NCBI GenBank assembly: GCA_017483185.1
Contig: JAFULM010000008.1
Coordinates: 1-39,653, forward strand
Source: Prevotella sp.
GTDB taxonomy: Bacteria; Bacteroidota; Bacteroidia; Bacteroidales; Bacteroidaceae
DNA: 39,653 bases
Direction: 5' to 3'
The translations under genes were made by a program, and so were the position numbers. Numbering within the stretch: the first letter of the stretch is position 1; the number at the start of each line of letters is the position of its first letter. Below, one piece after another: positions 1 to 8,152 of the stretch. Under the pieces are notes generated by a model, which had not been told where the DNA came from, did not search any database, and saw only the letters and a list, made by a program, of their open reading frames with translations.

Positions 1-598
1 GAACCTACTTTAAGGATACAATCGGGACTGACGATTGTCTCCTTTTTTCTTAACTTTCAATTCTTGATTTTTAATCATCATGTCCATTTTATTCTGAATT
101 TTCGGCCTCGTCGTCTTCTCATAAAAACGCGGTCGAAACGCAAAAACGTTGTCGAAAAATGACGTTCGGACACTCGTTGCCGAGCAATAGCGGCCCCGTT
201 GGTCTGCAACGGCTATGCCGTCAGCTCGCAACGAGCACGCCGTCGCAATGCAACGAGGGCCCCGTTGCAAAGCCGGGAGGCCCTTACGGCAAGACGCCGG
301 CGAAGTGGTGAAAATGTTGTTTTGAGATAAGGCGTTGTGAATCAGTGGATTATCAAAAACCTCGAAAAACGGCGTTTTTTCTGTCCTCAGGGCGAAAAAT
401 TCCGTAAGAGCGTGTTTTTGGAAATCTTTTGTCCTGATAATTCAAACCGACGGCGCGTATTTTGGTTTCAGATACGACAAATATTTTCGCAACGTTCAGC
501 CCCGACGCCCTTCGGACGCGATTTTTGCACGACAGACACCAAAATGAAAGAGACGAAAAAAATACGCCTTAAAATTAGCGCGAACGGGAGAAAATGAT
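1..598. other. Gene-free repeat island upstream of murG
   Basis: No credible gene lies here. The open frames have no recognisable family and sit in AT-rich, repetitive DNA that also occurs near 9740-10200 and 21540-21900. The island holds one copy of the GCAACGG palindrome cluster (174-292), then AT-rich DNA with many CGAAAAA/TTTTTCG motifs. In Bacteroidota dcw clusters, ftsW or murD normally precedes murG closely. A gap of this size suggests that murG and the genes after it are transcribed separately from the upstream dcw genes, which are outside the window. Confidence 0.7.
174..292 (+). repeat. Dispersed GCAACGG palindrome cluster, copy A1
   Basis: This is a run of short inverted repeats built on GCAACGG/CCGTTGC, beginning near CCGAGCAA, passing through GCAACGAGCACGCCGTC and ending GGCCCTTACGGCAA. 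The same order of blocks occurs at 21609-21723 in the same orientation and at 9941-10055 in the opposite orientation. The GC-rich cluster sits inside AT-rich DNA in all three places. Its function is unknown. Confidence 0.8.
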
Positions 599-606
599 TA
601 ATTTTG
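599..606 (+). promoter_or_regulatory. Candidate -7 promoter element for murG
   Basis: TAATTTTG matches the Bacteroidota primary sigma -7 consensus TAnnTTTG and lies 27 bp before the murG start codon. No good TTTG element is seen about 19-20 bp further upstream, so support rests on the -7 box and its position. It would let murG be expressed independently of the upstream dcw genes. Confidence 0.5.
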
Positions 607-633
607 CAGAATACTATACTTTTATAAAGAGGT

Positions 634-1755
634 ATGAACAACAAATTGAGAATAATCATCAGTGGAGGCGGTACCGGCGGACATATCTTCCCCGCCGTGT
701 CCATCGCCAACGCCATCAAGGCCCTGCGCCCCGACACCGAGATACTGTTTGTCGGCGCCTTGGGCCGTATGGAGATGGAGCGTGTGCCCCGTGAGGGCTA
801 CGAGATAGTGGGACTCCCCGTCCGCGGGCTGATACGTCCGCTGTGGTCACCGCGCAACATCAGTGTGCTGATGGACTTCATGAAGAGCAAGCGCATGGTG
901 CGCCGCACGATACGCGACTTCCGCCCGATGGCGGCCGTCGGCGTGGGCGGATATGCCAGTGCGGCGACGCTCAAGGCTGCCCACGCTATGGGCATCCCCT
1001 GCCTGATACAGGAGCAAAACTCCTACGCCGGCGTGACCAACAAGATGCTGGCTTCGGGAGCCGACAGGATATGTGTGGCATACGACGGTATGGAACGGTT
1101 TTTCCCGGCCGAGAAGCTGCTGAAGACCGGCAACCCCGTGCGCCAGTCGCTCCTCGAGAGCAAGATGACGCCCGCTGAGGCCCGCCGCTCGTTCGGACTC
1201 GACCCGGAGAAGCGGACCATCGTCATCGTCGGCGGCAGCCTCGGAGCACGCACGGTCAATGAGAGCGTCCTGCGCCATCTCGACATGGTCGCCGCAGCGG
1301 CCGACACGGTGCAGTTTGTCTGGCAGACGGGAAAATATTACAGCAAGGCCATCGCCGAAGAACTGGCCTCCAAGGGTTGTCCGGAAAATCTCCGCGTGAC
1401 CGACTTCATCACCGACATGGGCGCCGCCTATCGCGCCGCCGACCTCGTCATCAGCCGTGCCGGAGCGAGCAGCATATCCGAGTTTTGCCTGATCGGCAAA
1501 CCCGTCATACTCGTGCCAAGTCCCAATGTGGCCGAGGATCATCAGACGAAAAACGCTATGGCCCTCGTCGACCGTGGCGCAGCACTTTGCGTCAAGGATG
1601 CCGACGCGCCCGACACGCTCCTGAAACTCGCCCTTGAGACCGTCGCCGACAGCAACATGTTGGCCCGCCTGAGTGAGAATGTCCTCAAAATGGCGCTGCC
1701 GGACTCGGCCGAGATTATCGCCCGGGAGGTCATCCGACTTGCGGAAGGAAAGTGA
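634..1755 (+). CDS. murG: UDP-GlcNAc transferase MurG (lipid II synthesis)
   Basis: MurG transfers N-acetylglucosamine from UDP-GlcNAc to lipid I, giving lipid II at the inner face of the cytoplasmic membrane. The 373-residue protein has the usual family length. It begins with the glycine-rich GGGTGGH motif at residues 11-17, which contacts the lipid-linked acceptor and membrane side. It carries a second Rossmann half with GGSLGA and the C-terminal SRAGASSISE motif of the UDP-GlcNAc site, both typical of GT28 enzymes. The ATG start gives a normal short N-terminus ahead of the GGGTGGH loop. It is the first gene of a same-strand run murG-murC-ftsQ-ftsA-ftsZ. An unusual 203-bp low-complexity spacer separates it from murC, and the purine repeat begins right at its stop codon. 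Confidence 0.98.
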   Translation: MNNKLRIIISGGGTGGHIFPAVSIANAIKALRPDTEILFVGALGRMEMERVPREGYEIVGLPVRGLIRPLWSPRNISVLMDFMKSKRMVRRTIRDFRPMAAVGVGGYASAATLKAAHAMGIPCLIQEQNSYAGVTNKMLASGADRICVAYDGMERFFPAEKLLKTGNPVRQSLLESKMTPAEARRSFGLDPEKRTIVIVGGSLGARTVNESVLRHLDMVAAAADTVQFVWQTGKYYSKAIAEELASKGCPENLRVTDFITDMGAAYRAADLVISRAGASSISEFCLIGKPVILVPSPNVAEDHQTKNAMALVDRGAALCVKDADAPDTLLKLALETVADSNMLARLSENVLKMALPDSAEIIAREVIRLAEGK

Positions 1756-1846
1756 AGAAAGTGAAGAGGGAAGAGTGAAGAGGGAAGAAAGTGAAGAGTG
1801 AAGAAAGTGAAGAGTGAAGAGGGAAGAAAGTGAAGAGTGAAGAAGT
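1750..1846 (+). repeat. Purine-rich tandem repeat in the murG-murC spacer
   Basis: About 95 bp of degenerate tandem GTGAAGAGTGAAGAAA and GTGAAGAGGGAAGAA units begin at the murG stop codon. The top strand is all purine except for regular T residues. A related GAAGAGTGAAGAAC motif forms the palindromic terminator at 34474-34515. The reading frames that cross it are low-complexity artefacts. Confidence 0.85.
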
Positions 1847-1867
1847 TGCTGCCGCCGTTCGGTGCGG

Positions 1868-1943
1868 CTCCCATCCTTTCCCATCTCTCCCATAGCCTCC
1901 CATCCCTCCCATCCTTCCCATAGTCTCCCATCCCTCCCATAAT
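1868..1943 (+). repeat. Pyrimidine-rich CCCATCCCTCCCATA tandem repeat before murC
   Basis: Seven or more degenerate CCCATCC, CCCATCT or CCCATAG blocks follow each other up to about 15 bp before the murC start codon. With the purine repeat just upstream, the spacer switches abruptly from purine to pyrimidine on one strand. It shows no promoter box. Confidence 0.8.
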
Positions 1944-1958
1944 CAACCAAAAGAAACA

Positions 1959-3341
1959 ATGGAACTCAAAGACATAAAATCAGTCTATTTCGTGGGCGCC
2001 GGCGGCATCGGCATGAGCGCCATCGCCCGCTACTTCATAAGCCGCGGCATTGTCGTGGCCGGTTACGACAAGACATCGACCGAACTGACCCAAAGGCTTG
2101 AGCGCGAGGGCGCGCTCCTGCACTATGAGGAAGACGTCGACGAGATACCCCATGTGTGCAAGAACCCGCAGACATGTCTCGTCGTCTACACTCCCGCCAT
2201 ACCCGCCGACCACAAGGAACTCGTGTTCTTCCGCGAAGGAGGATTTGAAATACAGAAGCGGGCGCAGGTGCTCGGCACCATCGCCCGTTCCCACCGCGCA
2301 CTCTGCGTCGCCGGAACCCACGGCAAGACGACCACCTCGACCATGTGCGCACACATCATGCACCAGAGCGCGGCCGACTGCAACGCCTTTCTCGGAGGCA
2401 TATCCAAGAACTACGGGACCAACTACATACTCAGCAAGAGCGACTATGTCGTCATCGAAGCCGACGAGTTCGACCGCTCCTTCCACTGGCTGCGCCCCTG
2501 GATCAGCGTCATCACCTCGGCCGACGCCGACCATCTCGACATCTACGGGACCGAAGAGGCCTATCTCGAGAGCTTCGCCCACTACACGTCGCTCATACAG
2601 CCGGGCGGCGCACTCATCGTCCGCCGCGGACTGCGCGTCGAGGAACGCCTGCAGGAGGGCGTCCGCAGATATGACTACTCACGCGACGAGGGCGACTTCC
2701 ACGCCGAAAACATACGCATCGACAACGGTGAGATCACGTTCGACTTCATCTCCCCGATAGAGTGCGTCCGCGGCGTGCAGCTCGGACAGCCCGTGCCCAT
2801 CAACATCGAGAACGGTGTCGCCGCTATGGCTATGGCCCAGCTGGCCGGTTGCACGGCCGACGAACTGCGCTACGGCATGCAGACTTACGGCGGTGTGGCG
2901 CGGCGCTTCGACTTCAAGATCAAGACCGACCGACTGGTGCTCCTCAGCGACTACGCCCACCATCCGAAGGAGATACTCCAGAGCGCGCGCAGTCTCAGGG
3001 AATTGTATCGCGACCGCAAGATAACGGCCATATTCCAGCCGCATCTCTACACCCGCACACGCGACTTCTACCGCGACTTCGCCGACGCGCTCAGTCTGCT
3101 GGACGAGGTCATACTCTGCGACATCTATCCGGCACGCGAAGAACCCATCGAGGGTGTCACGTCAAAGTTGATATATGACAATCTGAAGGAAGGTGTAGAG
3201 CGGGTGATGATACACAAGGAGGATGTGCCCGCATACGTGGCCGGCCACGACTTCGACGTGCTCGTCGTCTTGGGAGCCGGCGACCTGGACAACTATGTCC
3301 CGCAGATAGCGCAGATACTTCAGGAGAAGACGAAACAATAA
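1959..3341 (+). CDS. murC: UDP-N-acetylmuramate--L-alanine ligase MurC
   Basis: MurC is the cytoplasmic ATP-dependent ligase that adds L-alanine to UDP-MurNAc, the first amino acid of the peptidoglycan stem peptide. The 460-residue protein shows the three-domain Mur ligase layout: an N-terminal Rossmann domain with GAGGIGMS at residues 13-20, the ATP-binding P-loop GTHGKTTTS at residues 119-127, and a C-terminal domain with FQPHLYTRTR. Length and order match the family. It lies between murG and ftsQ, 20 bp before ftsQ, so it is probably co-transcribed with the divisome genes. The N-terminus starts directly with the nucleotide-binding strand, which supports the ATG chosen. Confidence 0.98.
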   Translation: MELKDIKSVYFVGAGGIGMSAIARYFISRGIVVAGYDKTSTELTQRLEREGALLHYEEDVDEIPHVCKNPQTCLVVYTPAIPADHKELVFFREGGFEIQKRAQVLGTIARSHRALCVAGTHGKTTTSTMCAHIMHQSAADCNAFLGGISKNYGTNYILSKSDYVVIEADEFDRSFHWLRPWISVITSADADHLDIYGTEEAYLESFAHYTSLIQPGGALIVRRGLRVEERLQEGVRRYDYSRDEGDFHAENIRIDNGEITFDFISPIECVRGVQLGQPVPINIENGVAAMAMAQLAGCTADELRYGMQTYGGVARRFDFKIKTDRLVLLSDYAHHPKEILQSARSLRELYRDRKITAIFQPHLYTRTRDFYRDFADALSLLDEVILCDIYPAREEPIEGVTSKLIYDNLKEGVERVMIHKEDVPAYVAGHDFDVLVVLGAGDLDNYVPQIAQILQEKTKQ

Positions 3342-3361
3342 GACAATACGGAGACAAGTAT

Positions 3362-4141
3362 ATGACGTTCAGCTGGAAGAAGACAATGATCGTAGCGCTG
3401 GACACCGTCGTGGCGGTGTATCTGCTGCTTGCCGTCACGGCTTTCAACAAGCCGGACGAGAGCCGTTCCGTCTGCTCGCAGGTCAAAATCAACATCAGTG
3501 AGGATGTGGTGGAGGGCTTTCTTGACGCTGACGAGATCAAAAGGATACTCAAGAACAAGGGCGTATATCCGTTGGGCAAACCGATGGACGACATCCGCGT
3601 GCGCCGCATCGAGGACGTGTTGGAAAACAGCCCGTTCGTGGATCGGGCGCGGTGTCACAAGACTACGGGCGGACATGTCTGCATCTCCGTGACACAGAGG
3701 ATGCCTCTCATACGTGTCAAGGCGGACAGCGGAGACGACTACTATCTCGACAGCCGCGGCGGCATCATGCCGAACACACGCTACACGACCGACCTCATCG
3801 TCGCCACGGGACACATCGGACGCAAGTATGCCTCGAAAGTGCTCGCCCCGCTGGCCGCATACATCGTCAAAGACAAGTTCTGGCGCAACCAAGTCGTACA
3901 GATCAATGTGCTCGAGGACGGCACGGTGGAGATCGTACCGAGAGTCGGAGACCACATCGTCTACTTGGGACAACCGGCCGGTGTCGCCGGAAAACTGCTT
4001 CGGCTGGAGAAGTTCTACCGCTACGGACTCAACCGCGCCGGCTGGAACAAGTACTCTTATATCAGTCTGGAATTTGACAACCAGATAATATGCAAGAAGC
4101 AACTGCCGCGTCAGAAGACGGCAACGGTTTCCGAACAGTAA
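3362..4141 (+). CDS. ftsQ: Cell division protein FtsQ (divisome POTRA protein)
   Basis: FtsQ is a bitopic inner-membrane protein that links early and late divisome proteins (FtsB, FtsL and FtsW-FtsI in model species). The 259-residue protein has a short basic cytoplasmic N-terminus, one membrane segment at about residues 8-28, and a periplasmic part whose first section (about 41-120) looks like a POTRA domain, followed by a beta-rich domain. Sequence identity to proteobacterial FtsQ is expected to be low. The assignment rests on topology, length and its position between murC and ftsA. The gap to ftsA is 38 bp with no promoter box. Confidence 0.9.
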   Translation: MTFSWKKTMIVALDTVVAVYLLLAVTAFNKPDESRSVCSQVKINISEDVVEGFLDADEIKRILKNKGVYPLGKPMDDIRVRRIEDVLENSPFVDRARCHKTTGGHVCISVTQRMPLIRVKADSGDDYYLDSRGGIMPNTRYTTDLIVATGHIGRKYASKVLAPLAAYIVKDKFWRNQVVQINVLEDGTVEIVPRVGDHIVYLGQPAGVAGKLLRLEKFYRYGLNRAGWNKYSYISLEFDNQIICKKQLPRQKTATVSEQ

Positions 4142-4179
4142 CGAAATGACAACGAAAAAATACATGAACAGACAATAAG

Positions 4180-5634
4180 ATGGCAGCAAAGGACTTTATC
4201 GTAGCAATAGAACTCGGCTCATCCAAGATGACCGGTATCGCGGGAAAGAAAAATCTCGACGGCAGCATCAACGTGCTTGCCGTGGTGCGGGAGGACTCTT
4301 CCGTTTTCATAAAGAAAGGTAAAATCTACAACTTCGACCAGACCGTATTGTGCGTCAAGAACATCGTCAGCAAGTTGGAGGCGCAGCTCAAGACGTCGAT
4401 AACACAGGTCTACGTGGGCGTGGGCGGACAGTCCATACGCAGCGTGAGAAATGTGATAGCCCGGGACCTGCCGCCGGAGACCAAAGTCACGCAGGACATG
4501 GTCATCGAACTGATGGACATCAACCGCAACTGGAAGTATGCGGACCAGGAGATACTCGACGTGGCAGTACAGGAATACAAGGTCGACACACAGGCGCAGC
4601 TCGACCCCGTGGGCATACAGTGCTCACGGATAGAAGGCAACTTCCTCAACATCCTGCAGCGTAAGACGTTCTACAAGAACCTCAACCAGTGCTTCGAGGC
4701 CGCCGGCGTCAATGTCGCCGAGATGTTTCTCGCGCCGCTGGCTCTCGCCGACAGCGTCCTTACGGAGGCAGAGAAACGCTCCGGATGCGCCCTCGTCGAC
4801 ATCGGAGCGGACACCACGACGGTATCCGTCTACAGCAAGAACATCCTGCGCCACCTCGCTGTCATACCGCTCGGCTCCGCCAATATCACCGAAGACATCA
4901 AATCGCTGCAGATGGAGTTCCAGGACGCAGAGAAGATGAAGCTCAAATACGGTTGCGCATACACCGACAACAACGACATAGACAACACCCTGCGTCTCTC
5001 TATCGACGCCGACAGACAGGTGGACAGCCGCAAGTTCATCGAGATAGTGGAGAGCCGTGTGGAGGAAATCATCGAGAACGTATGGTTTCAGGTGCCCGGG
5101 GAATATTGCGACAAGCTGCTCGGAGGCATCATTCTGACCGGCGGCGGTTCCAACATGAAGAACATCGAGCGTGCTTTTGTCAACCACACGCACATCGACA
5201 AGATACGCACGGCGAAGTTTGTGACCCATACCATCACTTCCGGCAACAGCGAAGTGAATACCCGCAACGGTATGATGAACACCGTGCTCGGTCTTCTCGC
5301 CAAGGGTGACCTCAACTGCGCAGGCAGCGAAATCGACCCCGAGGACCTCTTCAACGGCACCAAGACGACACCGACGGGAACGCCGGATGCACGTCCGAAA
5401 GCCCCGCGCAAGGCGGGAGAGATACCTCCCGGTGTCGTCCTGACCGACGCGGAGAAGCAGAAACTCGAGGAAGAGGAACGCCGCAAGAGGGAGGAAGAAG
5501 AGCGCAGGGCACGCGAGGAGGCCGAGGAAGAGGAGCGCCGGCGTGAAGCAGAGCGCAAGGCCAACAGCCCGCTCAACAAGATCATCAACTGGTCGAAGAC
5601 GTGGGGAAAGAAGTTTATGGAAGAAGAAAACTGA
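4180..5634 (+). CDS. ftsA: Cell division protein FtsA (actin-like FtsZ membrane tether)
   Basis: FtsA is an actin-family ATPase that anchors FtsZ filaments to the membrane and recruits later divisome proteins. The N-terminus carries the phosphate-1 loop AIELGSSKM, and the middle has the phosphate-2 motif DIGADTTTV and the adenosine motif ILTGGGS. The protein is 484 residues, longer than the roughly 420 of E. coli FtsA, because of a C-terminal insert. A Pro-rich linker is followed by about 45 residues almost entirely of Glu, Arg, Lys and Ala (roughly 425-470), probably a long charged helix. The last residues (NKIINWSKTWGKKFM) form a likely amphipathic membrane-targeting helix. The insert may act as a spacer between the FtsZ-binding core and the membrane. 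Confidence 0.97.
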   Translation: MAAKDFIVAIELGSSKMTGIAGKKNLDGSINVLAVVREDSSVFIKKGKIYNFDQTVLCVKNIVSKLEAQLKTSITQVYVGVGGQSIRSVRNVIARDLPPETKVTQDMVIELMDINRNWKYADQEILDVAVQEYKVDTQAQLDPVGIQCSRIEGNFLNILQRKTFYKNLNQCFEAAGVNVAEMFLAPLALADSVLTEAEKRSGCALVDIGADTTTVSVYSKNILRHLAVIPLGSANITEDIKSLQMEFQDAEKMKLKYGCAYTDNNDIDNTLRLSIDADRQVDSRKFIEIVESRVEEIIENVWFQVPGEYCDKLLGGIILTGGGSNMKNIERAFVNHTHIDKIRTAKFVTHTITSGNSEVNTRNGMMNTVLGLLAKGDLNCAGSEIDPEDLFNGTKTTPTGTPDARPKAPRKAGEIPPGVVLTDAEKQKLEEEERRKREEEERRAREEAEEEERRREAERKANSPLNKIINWSKTWGKKFMEEEN

Positions 5635-5657
5635 CGTCGAGGCCGTTATAATATAAT

Positions 5658-5723
5658 AAGGTGACTTCTATTATATAGTAATGTGACTGCTATTATATAG
5701 TAATGTGGCCGCTTTTATATAAT
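5658..5723 (+). repeat. Three 22-bp tandem repeats between ftsA and ftsZ
   Basis: Three adjacent imperfect 22-bp units (5658-5679, 5680-5701, 5702-5723) share a G(T)GAC or GTGGC block followed by CTATTATATAGT-type DNA. They end 32 bp before the ftsZ start codon. The AT-rich half is partly palindromic (TATATA). There are no spacers, so this is not a CRISPR array. It could be an operator, an upstream element for an ftsZ promoter, or a passive repeat. Confidence 0.85.
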
Positions 5724-5755
5724 CAAGCTATTCAAACAATAATATCAAAAAGGAT

Positions 5756-7075
5756 ATGGGAGACAACAATATAGTTGATTTCGGCGCCCCGGAGAGGGAG
5801 CACAGCATCATCAAAGTCATCGGAGTGGGCGGTGGCGGAGGCAACGCCGTCAATCACATGTATCGCGAAGGCATACACGACGTGTCCTTCGTGTTGTGCA
5901 ACACCGACAATCAGGCACTCAACGACTCACCCGTGCCGGTGCACTTGCAGTTAGGCAAGGAAGGCCTGGGAGCCGGAAACCGTCCCGAGAAGGCACGTAA
6001 GGCAGCCGAAGAGAGCATCGACGACATCAAGGCAATGCTCGATGACGGCACCCGCATGGCGTTTATCACAGCCGGAATGGGCGGTGGAACGGGCACGGGA
6101 GCCGCTCCGGTGATAGCCCGTGTGTCCAAAGAAATGGGCATATTGACGGTCGGCATCGTCACGATACCGTTCCGCTTTGAAGGTCCGAAGAAGATCGATC
6201 AGGCCTTGGACGGTGTAGAGGAGATGGCAAAACACGTCGACGCACTGCTCGTCATCAATAACGAACGTCTGCGTGAGATATATCCCGACCTCTCGCTCAT
6301 GGCCGCCTTCGGCAAGGCCGACGACACACTGAGCGTTGCGGCGAAGTCCATCGCCGAGATAATCACCGTCCACGGCATCATCAATCTCGACTTCAACGAC
6401 GTCAAGACCGTGCTCCAGGACGGTGGCGTGGCCATCATGTCGACCGGCTACGGCGAGGGCGAAGACCGTGTGAAGAAAGCCATCGACGACGCGCTGAACT
6501 CACCGCTGCTCAACGACAACGATGTCTTCAACTCGCGCAAGATACTCCTATCCATCGCCTTCAACGAAGATCGCGAGGGCAAGGAGAACTTCATGATGGA
6601 GGAGATGAACTACGTCCACGACTTCATGGACAAGTTCGGCGACTTCGAAATCAAGTGGGGAGTGGCCATCGACCCCGAGTTGGGCAAGAAGGTGAAGATC
6701 ACCATCCTCGCCACGGGCTTCGGCATACGCAATGTCGACGGCATGCCGGACCACAAGAAGAAGCAGACCCAAGAGGAAGCCAACCGCATCGCGGAGGCAC
6801 AGGAGAGGCAGGCGCAGCTTGACGATCGCCGCGGCCGTTTCTACAAGACCGACAACAACGGCATGAAATACAAGCGCCGGCCCCACATCTACCTCTTCAG
6901 TCCGGAGGATTTGGACAACGACGACGTCATCTCGGCCGTGGAGTCGACGCCCACCTACAAGCGGACACGTGAGATATTGGACAACATCCACAGTCAGGCC
7001 GGCGGTGACGACGCCCTTCTGAACAAGTCGGACGACACCAAGGAGGCTGTACAAGGAACAATCAAATTCGCATAA
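5756..7075 (+). CDS. ftsZ: Cell division GTPase FtsZ
   Basis: FtsZ is the tubulin homologue that polymerises into the Z ring. The protein has the N-terminal nucleotide motif GVGGGGGNAV at residues 23-32, the tubulin signature GGGTGTG at residues 109-115, and the T7 synergy-loop sequence NLDFNDVKT that completes the GTPase site of the neighbouring subunit. At 439 residues it is longer than E. coli FtsZ. After the globular core there is a linker rich in Gln, Glu and Arg, then a conserved-looking block around FSPEDLDNDD to TPTYKRT that is a candidate peptide for FtsA binding, and a further 30-40 residues. It lies 121 bp after ftsA, across the 22-bp repeats, and only 6 bp before the yqeY-like gene. 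Confidence 0.98.
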   Translation: MGDNNIVDFGAPEREHSIIKVIGVGGGGGNAVNHMYREGIHDVSFVLCNTDNQALNDSPVPVHLQLGKEGLGAGNRPEKARKAAEESIDDIKAMLDDGTRMAFITAGMGGGTGTGAAPVIARVSKEMGILTVGIVTIPFRFEGPKKIDQALDGVEEMAKHVDALLVINNERLREIYPDLSLMAAFGKADDTLSVAAKSIAEIITVHGIINLDFNDVKTVLQDGGVAIMSTGYGEGEDRVKKAIDDALNSPLLNDNDVFNSRKILLSIAFNEDREGKENFMMEEMNYVHDFMDKFGDFEIKWGVAIDPELGKKVKITILATGFGIRNVDGMPDHKKKQTQEEANRIAEAQERQAQLDDRRGRFYKTDNNGMKYKRRPHIYLFSPEDLDNDDVISAVESTPTYKRTREILDNIHSQAGGDDALLNKSDDTKEAVQGTIKFA

Positions 7076-7081
7076 CAAGCT

Positions 7082-7531
7082 ATGACACTATTTGAACAAG
7101 TAAGCAAAGACATCGTTGCGGCAATGAAGGCCAAGGACAAGGTCGCCCTTGAAGCCCTGCGCAACATCAAGAAGGTATTCATCGAGGCAAAGACAGCACC
7201 CGGCGCCAACGACACATTGGAGGATGCCGCTGCGCTCAAGATACTCCAGAAGCTGGCCAAGCAGGGCCACGACTCCGCCACGCTCTATGCCGGGCAAAAC
7301 CGTCAGGACCTCGCCGACGCCGAGCTGGCACAGGTCGCCGTCATCGAGAGCTACCTCCCCAAGCCCATGAGCGAGGCCGAGATAGAGGCCGCCGTGCGTG
7401 AGATTATCGCCCGCACAGGTGCGTCCGGCATCCGCGAGATGGGCAAGGTGATGGGCCCGGCGAGCAAGGAGCTGGCCGGAAAGGCTGACGGAAAGACAAT
7501 CTCGGAAGTCGTAAAGCGGCTTCTCTCATGA
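7082..7531 (+). CDS. GatB/YqeY domain protein
   Basis: This 149-residue protein belongs to the GatB/YqeY family (YqeY-like), whose fold matches the tail domain of the GatB subunit of Glu-tRNA(Gln) amidotransferase. Recognisable features are the helical N-terminal half with MKAKDKVALEALRNIKK, the middle ESYLPKPMSEAEIE and the C-terminal GKVMGPASKELAGKADGK segment. A role in tRNA-dependent amidation is often proposed but the stand-alone protein has no proven function. It starts 6 bp after ftsZ and is followed by a strong terminator, so it is probably the last gene of the division operon. Confidence 0.93.
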   Translation: MTLFEQVSKDIVAAMKAKDKVALEALRNIKKVFIEAKTAPGANDTLEDAAALKILQKLAKQGHDSATLYAGQNRQDLADAELAQVAVIESYLPKPMSEAEIEAAVREIIARTGASGIREMGKVMGPASKELAGKADGKTISEVVKRLLS

Positions 7532-7575
7532 TGCGGGCTATGACAGCAGACCGTATTTCATAAAACAACAATAAT

Positions 7576-7619
7576 GGCCGTAGATACTTAACATGGCTCT
7601 GGTATCTGCGGCCCTTTTT
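7576..7619 (+). terminator. Intrinsic terminator after the ftsZ-yqeY unit
   Basis: GGCCGTAGATAC pairs with GTATCTGCGGCC (one mismatched pair) across a loop of about 15-16 nt and is followed by a T run. It closes the murG-yqeY transcription unit. Confidence 0.85.
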
Positions 7620-7662
7620 GTTTGCATTAATAACCGAAGAGCCATAACGATTGAAAAAAGAC

Positions 7663-8139
7663 ATGAAAAAGAAGTACACCCTGCTGATGCTCCTCCTCTC
7701 GGCGCTGCCCTCGGGCCTCATGGCGCAGAAGACGGACGTCAGCGTGCTCTCTCTTGACGGGACGGCATATACGTTCAAGATGTCTGAGGTAGAGCGCATC
7801 GATATTGGTGCGGGTACGGTCGGTGTCGTCACAACATCCGCCGAGTACCACACGTGGCAGACGGCGAAGATAGACCGGATTGCGCTCACCGCCGGTGGCT
7901 CAGGCATACGTGAGGCCAAAGCCGCCGCCGGAGACATCCGTTTCGGCGTCCGCGGAACGACAGTGATTGTGACCGGAGCGCCCGACGGAACCCCCGTCAC
8001 ACTCCATGACGCCGCCGGCCGTCTCGTCGGCAGCACCGTCAGCCGTGACGGCAAGGCCGAAATCGACGCTTCGCGTGGTGCCGCCGGAGCATACGTGGTC
8101 AAGGCAGGACAGACGGCACAGAAGTTAATAAAGAAATAA
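7663..8139 (+). CDS. Small secreted protein with C-terminal sorting-like domain
   Basis: The 158-residue product starts with a clear signal peptide (MKKKYTLLMLLLS to LMAQ). The ATG at 7663 is preferred over an in-frame TTG at 7651 because it gives a normal signal peptide. After the signal comes VLSLDGTAYTFKMSEVERIDIG, a pattern (a DGT turn followed by a V-x-x-I strand) common near the N-terminus of secreted Prevotella proteins. The last 70 residues (VTLHDAAGRLVGS, then GAYVVKAG and a basic end) resemble the Por/type IX secretion C-terminal domain in length, strand pattern and the G-x-Y-V-V-K motif. There is little room for another domain. It is 13 bp before the next secreted protein gene, so the two are probably co-expressed. 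No specific function is recognised. Confidence 0.85.
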   Translation: MKKKYTLLMLLLSALPSGLMAQKTDVSVLSLDGTAYTFKMSEVERIDIGAGTVGVVTTSAEYHTWQTAKIDRIALTAGGSGIREAKAAAGDIRFGVRGTTVIVTGAPDGTPVTLHDAAGRLVGSTVSRDGKAEIDASRGAAGAYVVKAGQTAQKLIKK

Positions 8140-8152
8140 AACCAGCAAAGCT

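Noticed and set aside
10..270. Minus-strand frame and similar frames in the GCAACGG clusters
   Set aside because: They translate the palindromic cluster itself (repeated Q-R-G-x-R-C motifs) and appear on both strands of every copy, so they are repeat artefacts.
337..597. 86-residue open frame upstream of murG
   Set aside because: It runs through AT-rich repeat DNA, matches no family, has no ribosome-binding or promoter context, and its style recurs in the other islands (9740-10000, 21570-22070) as unrelated translations.
1542..1959. Minus-strand frames rich in Phe, Leu, His and Gly over the murG-murC spacer
   Set aside because: They are translations of the purine and pyrimidine tandem repeats, with no family and no start context.
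5658..5723. Possible CRISPR
   Set aside because: The three 22-bp units are directly adjacent without spacers, and no cas genes are present in the window.
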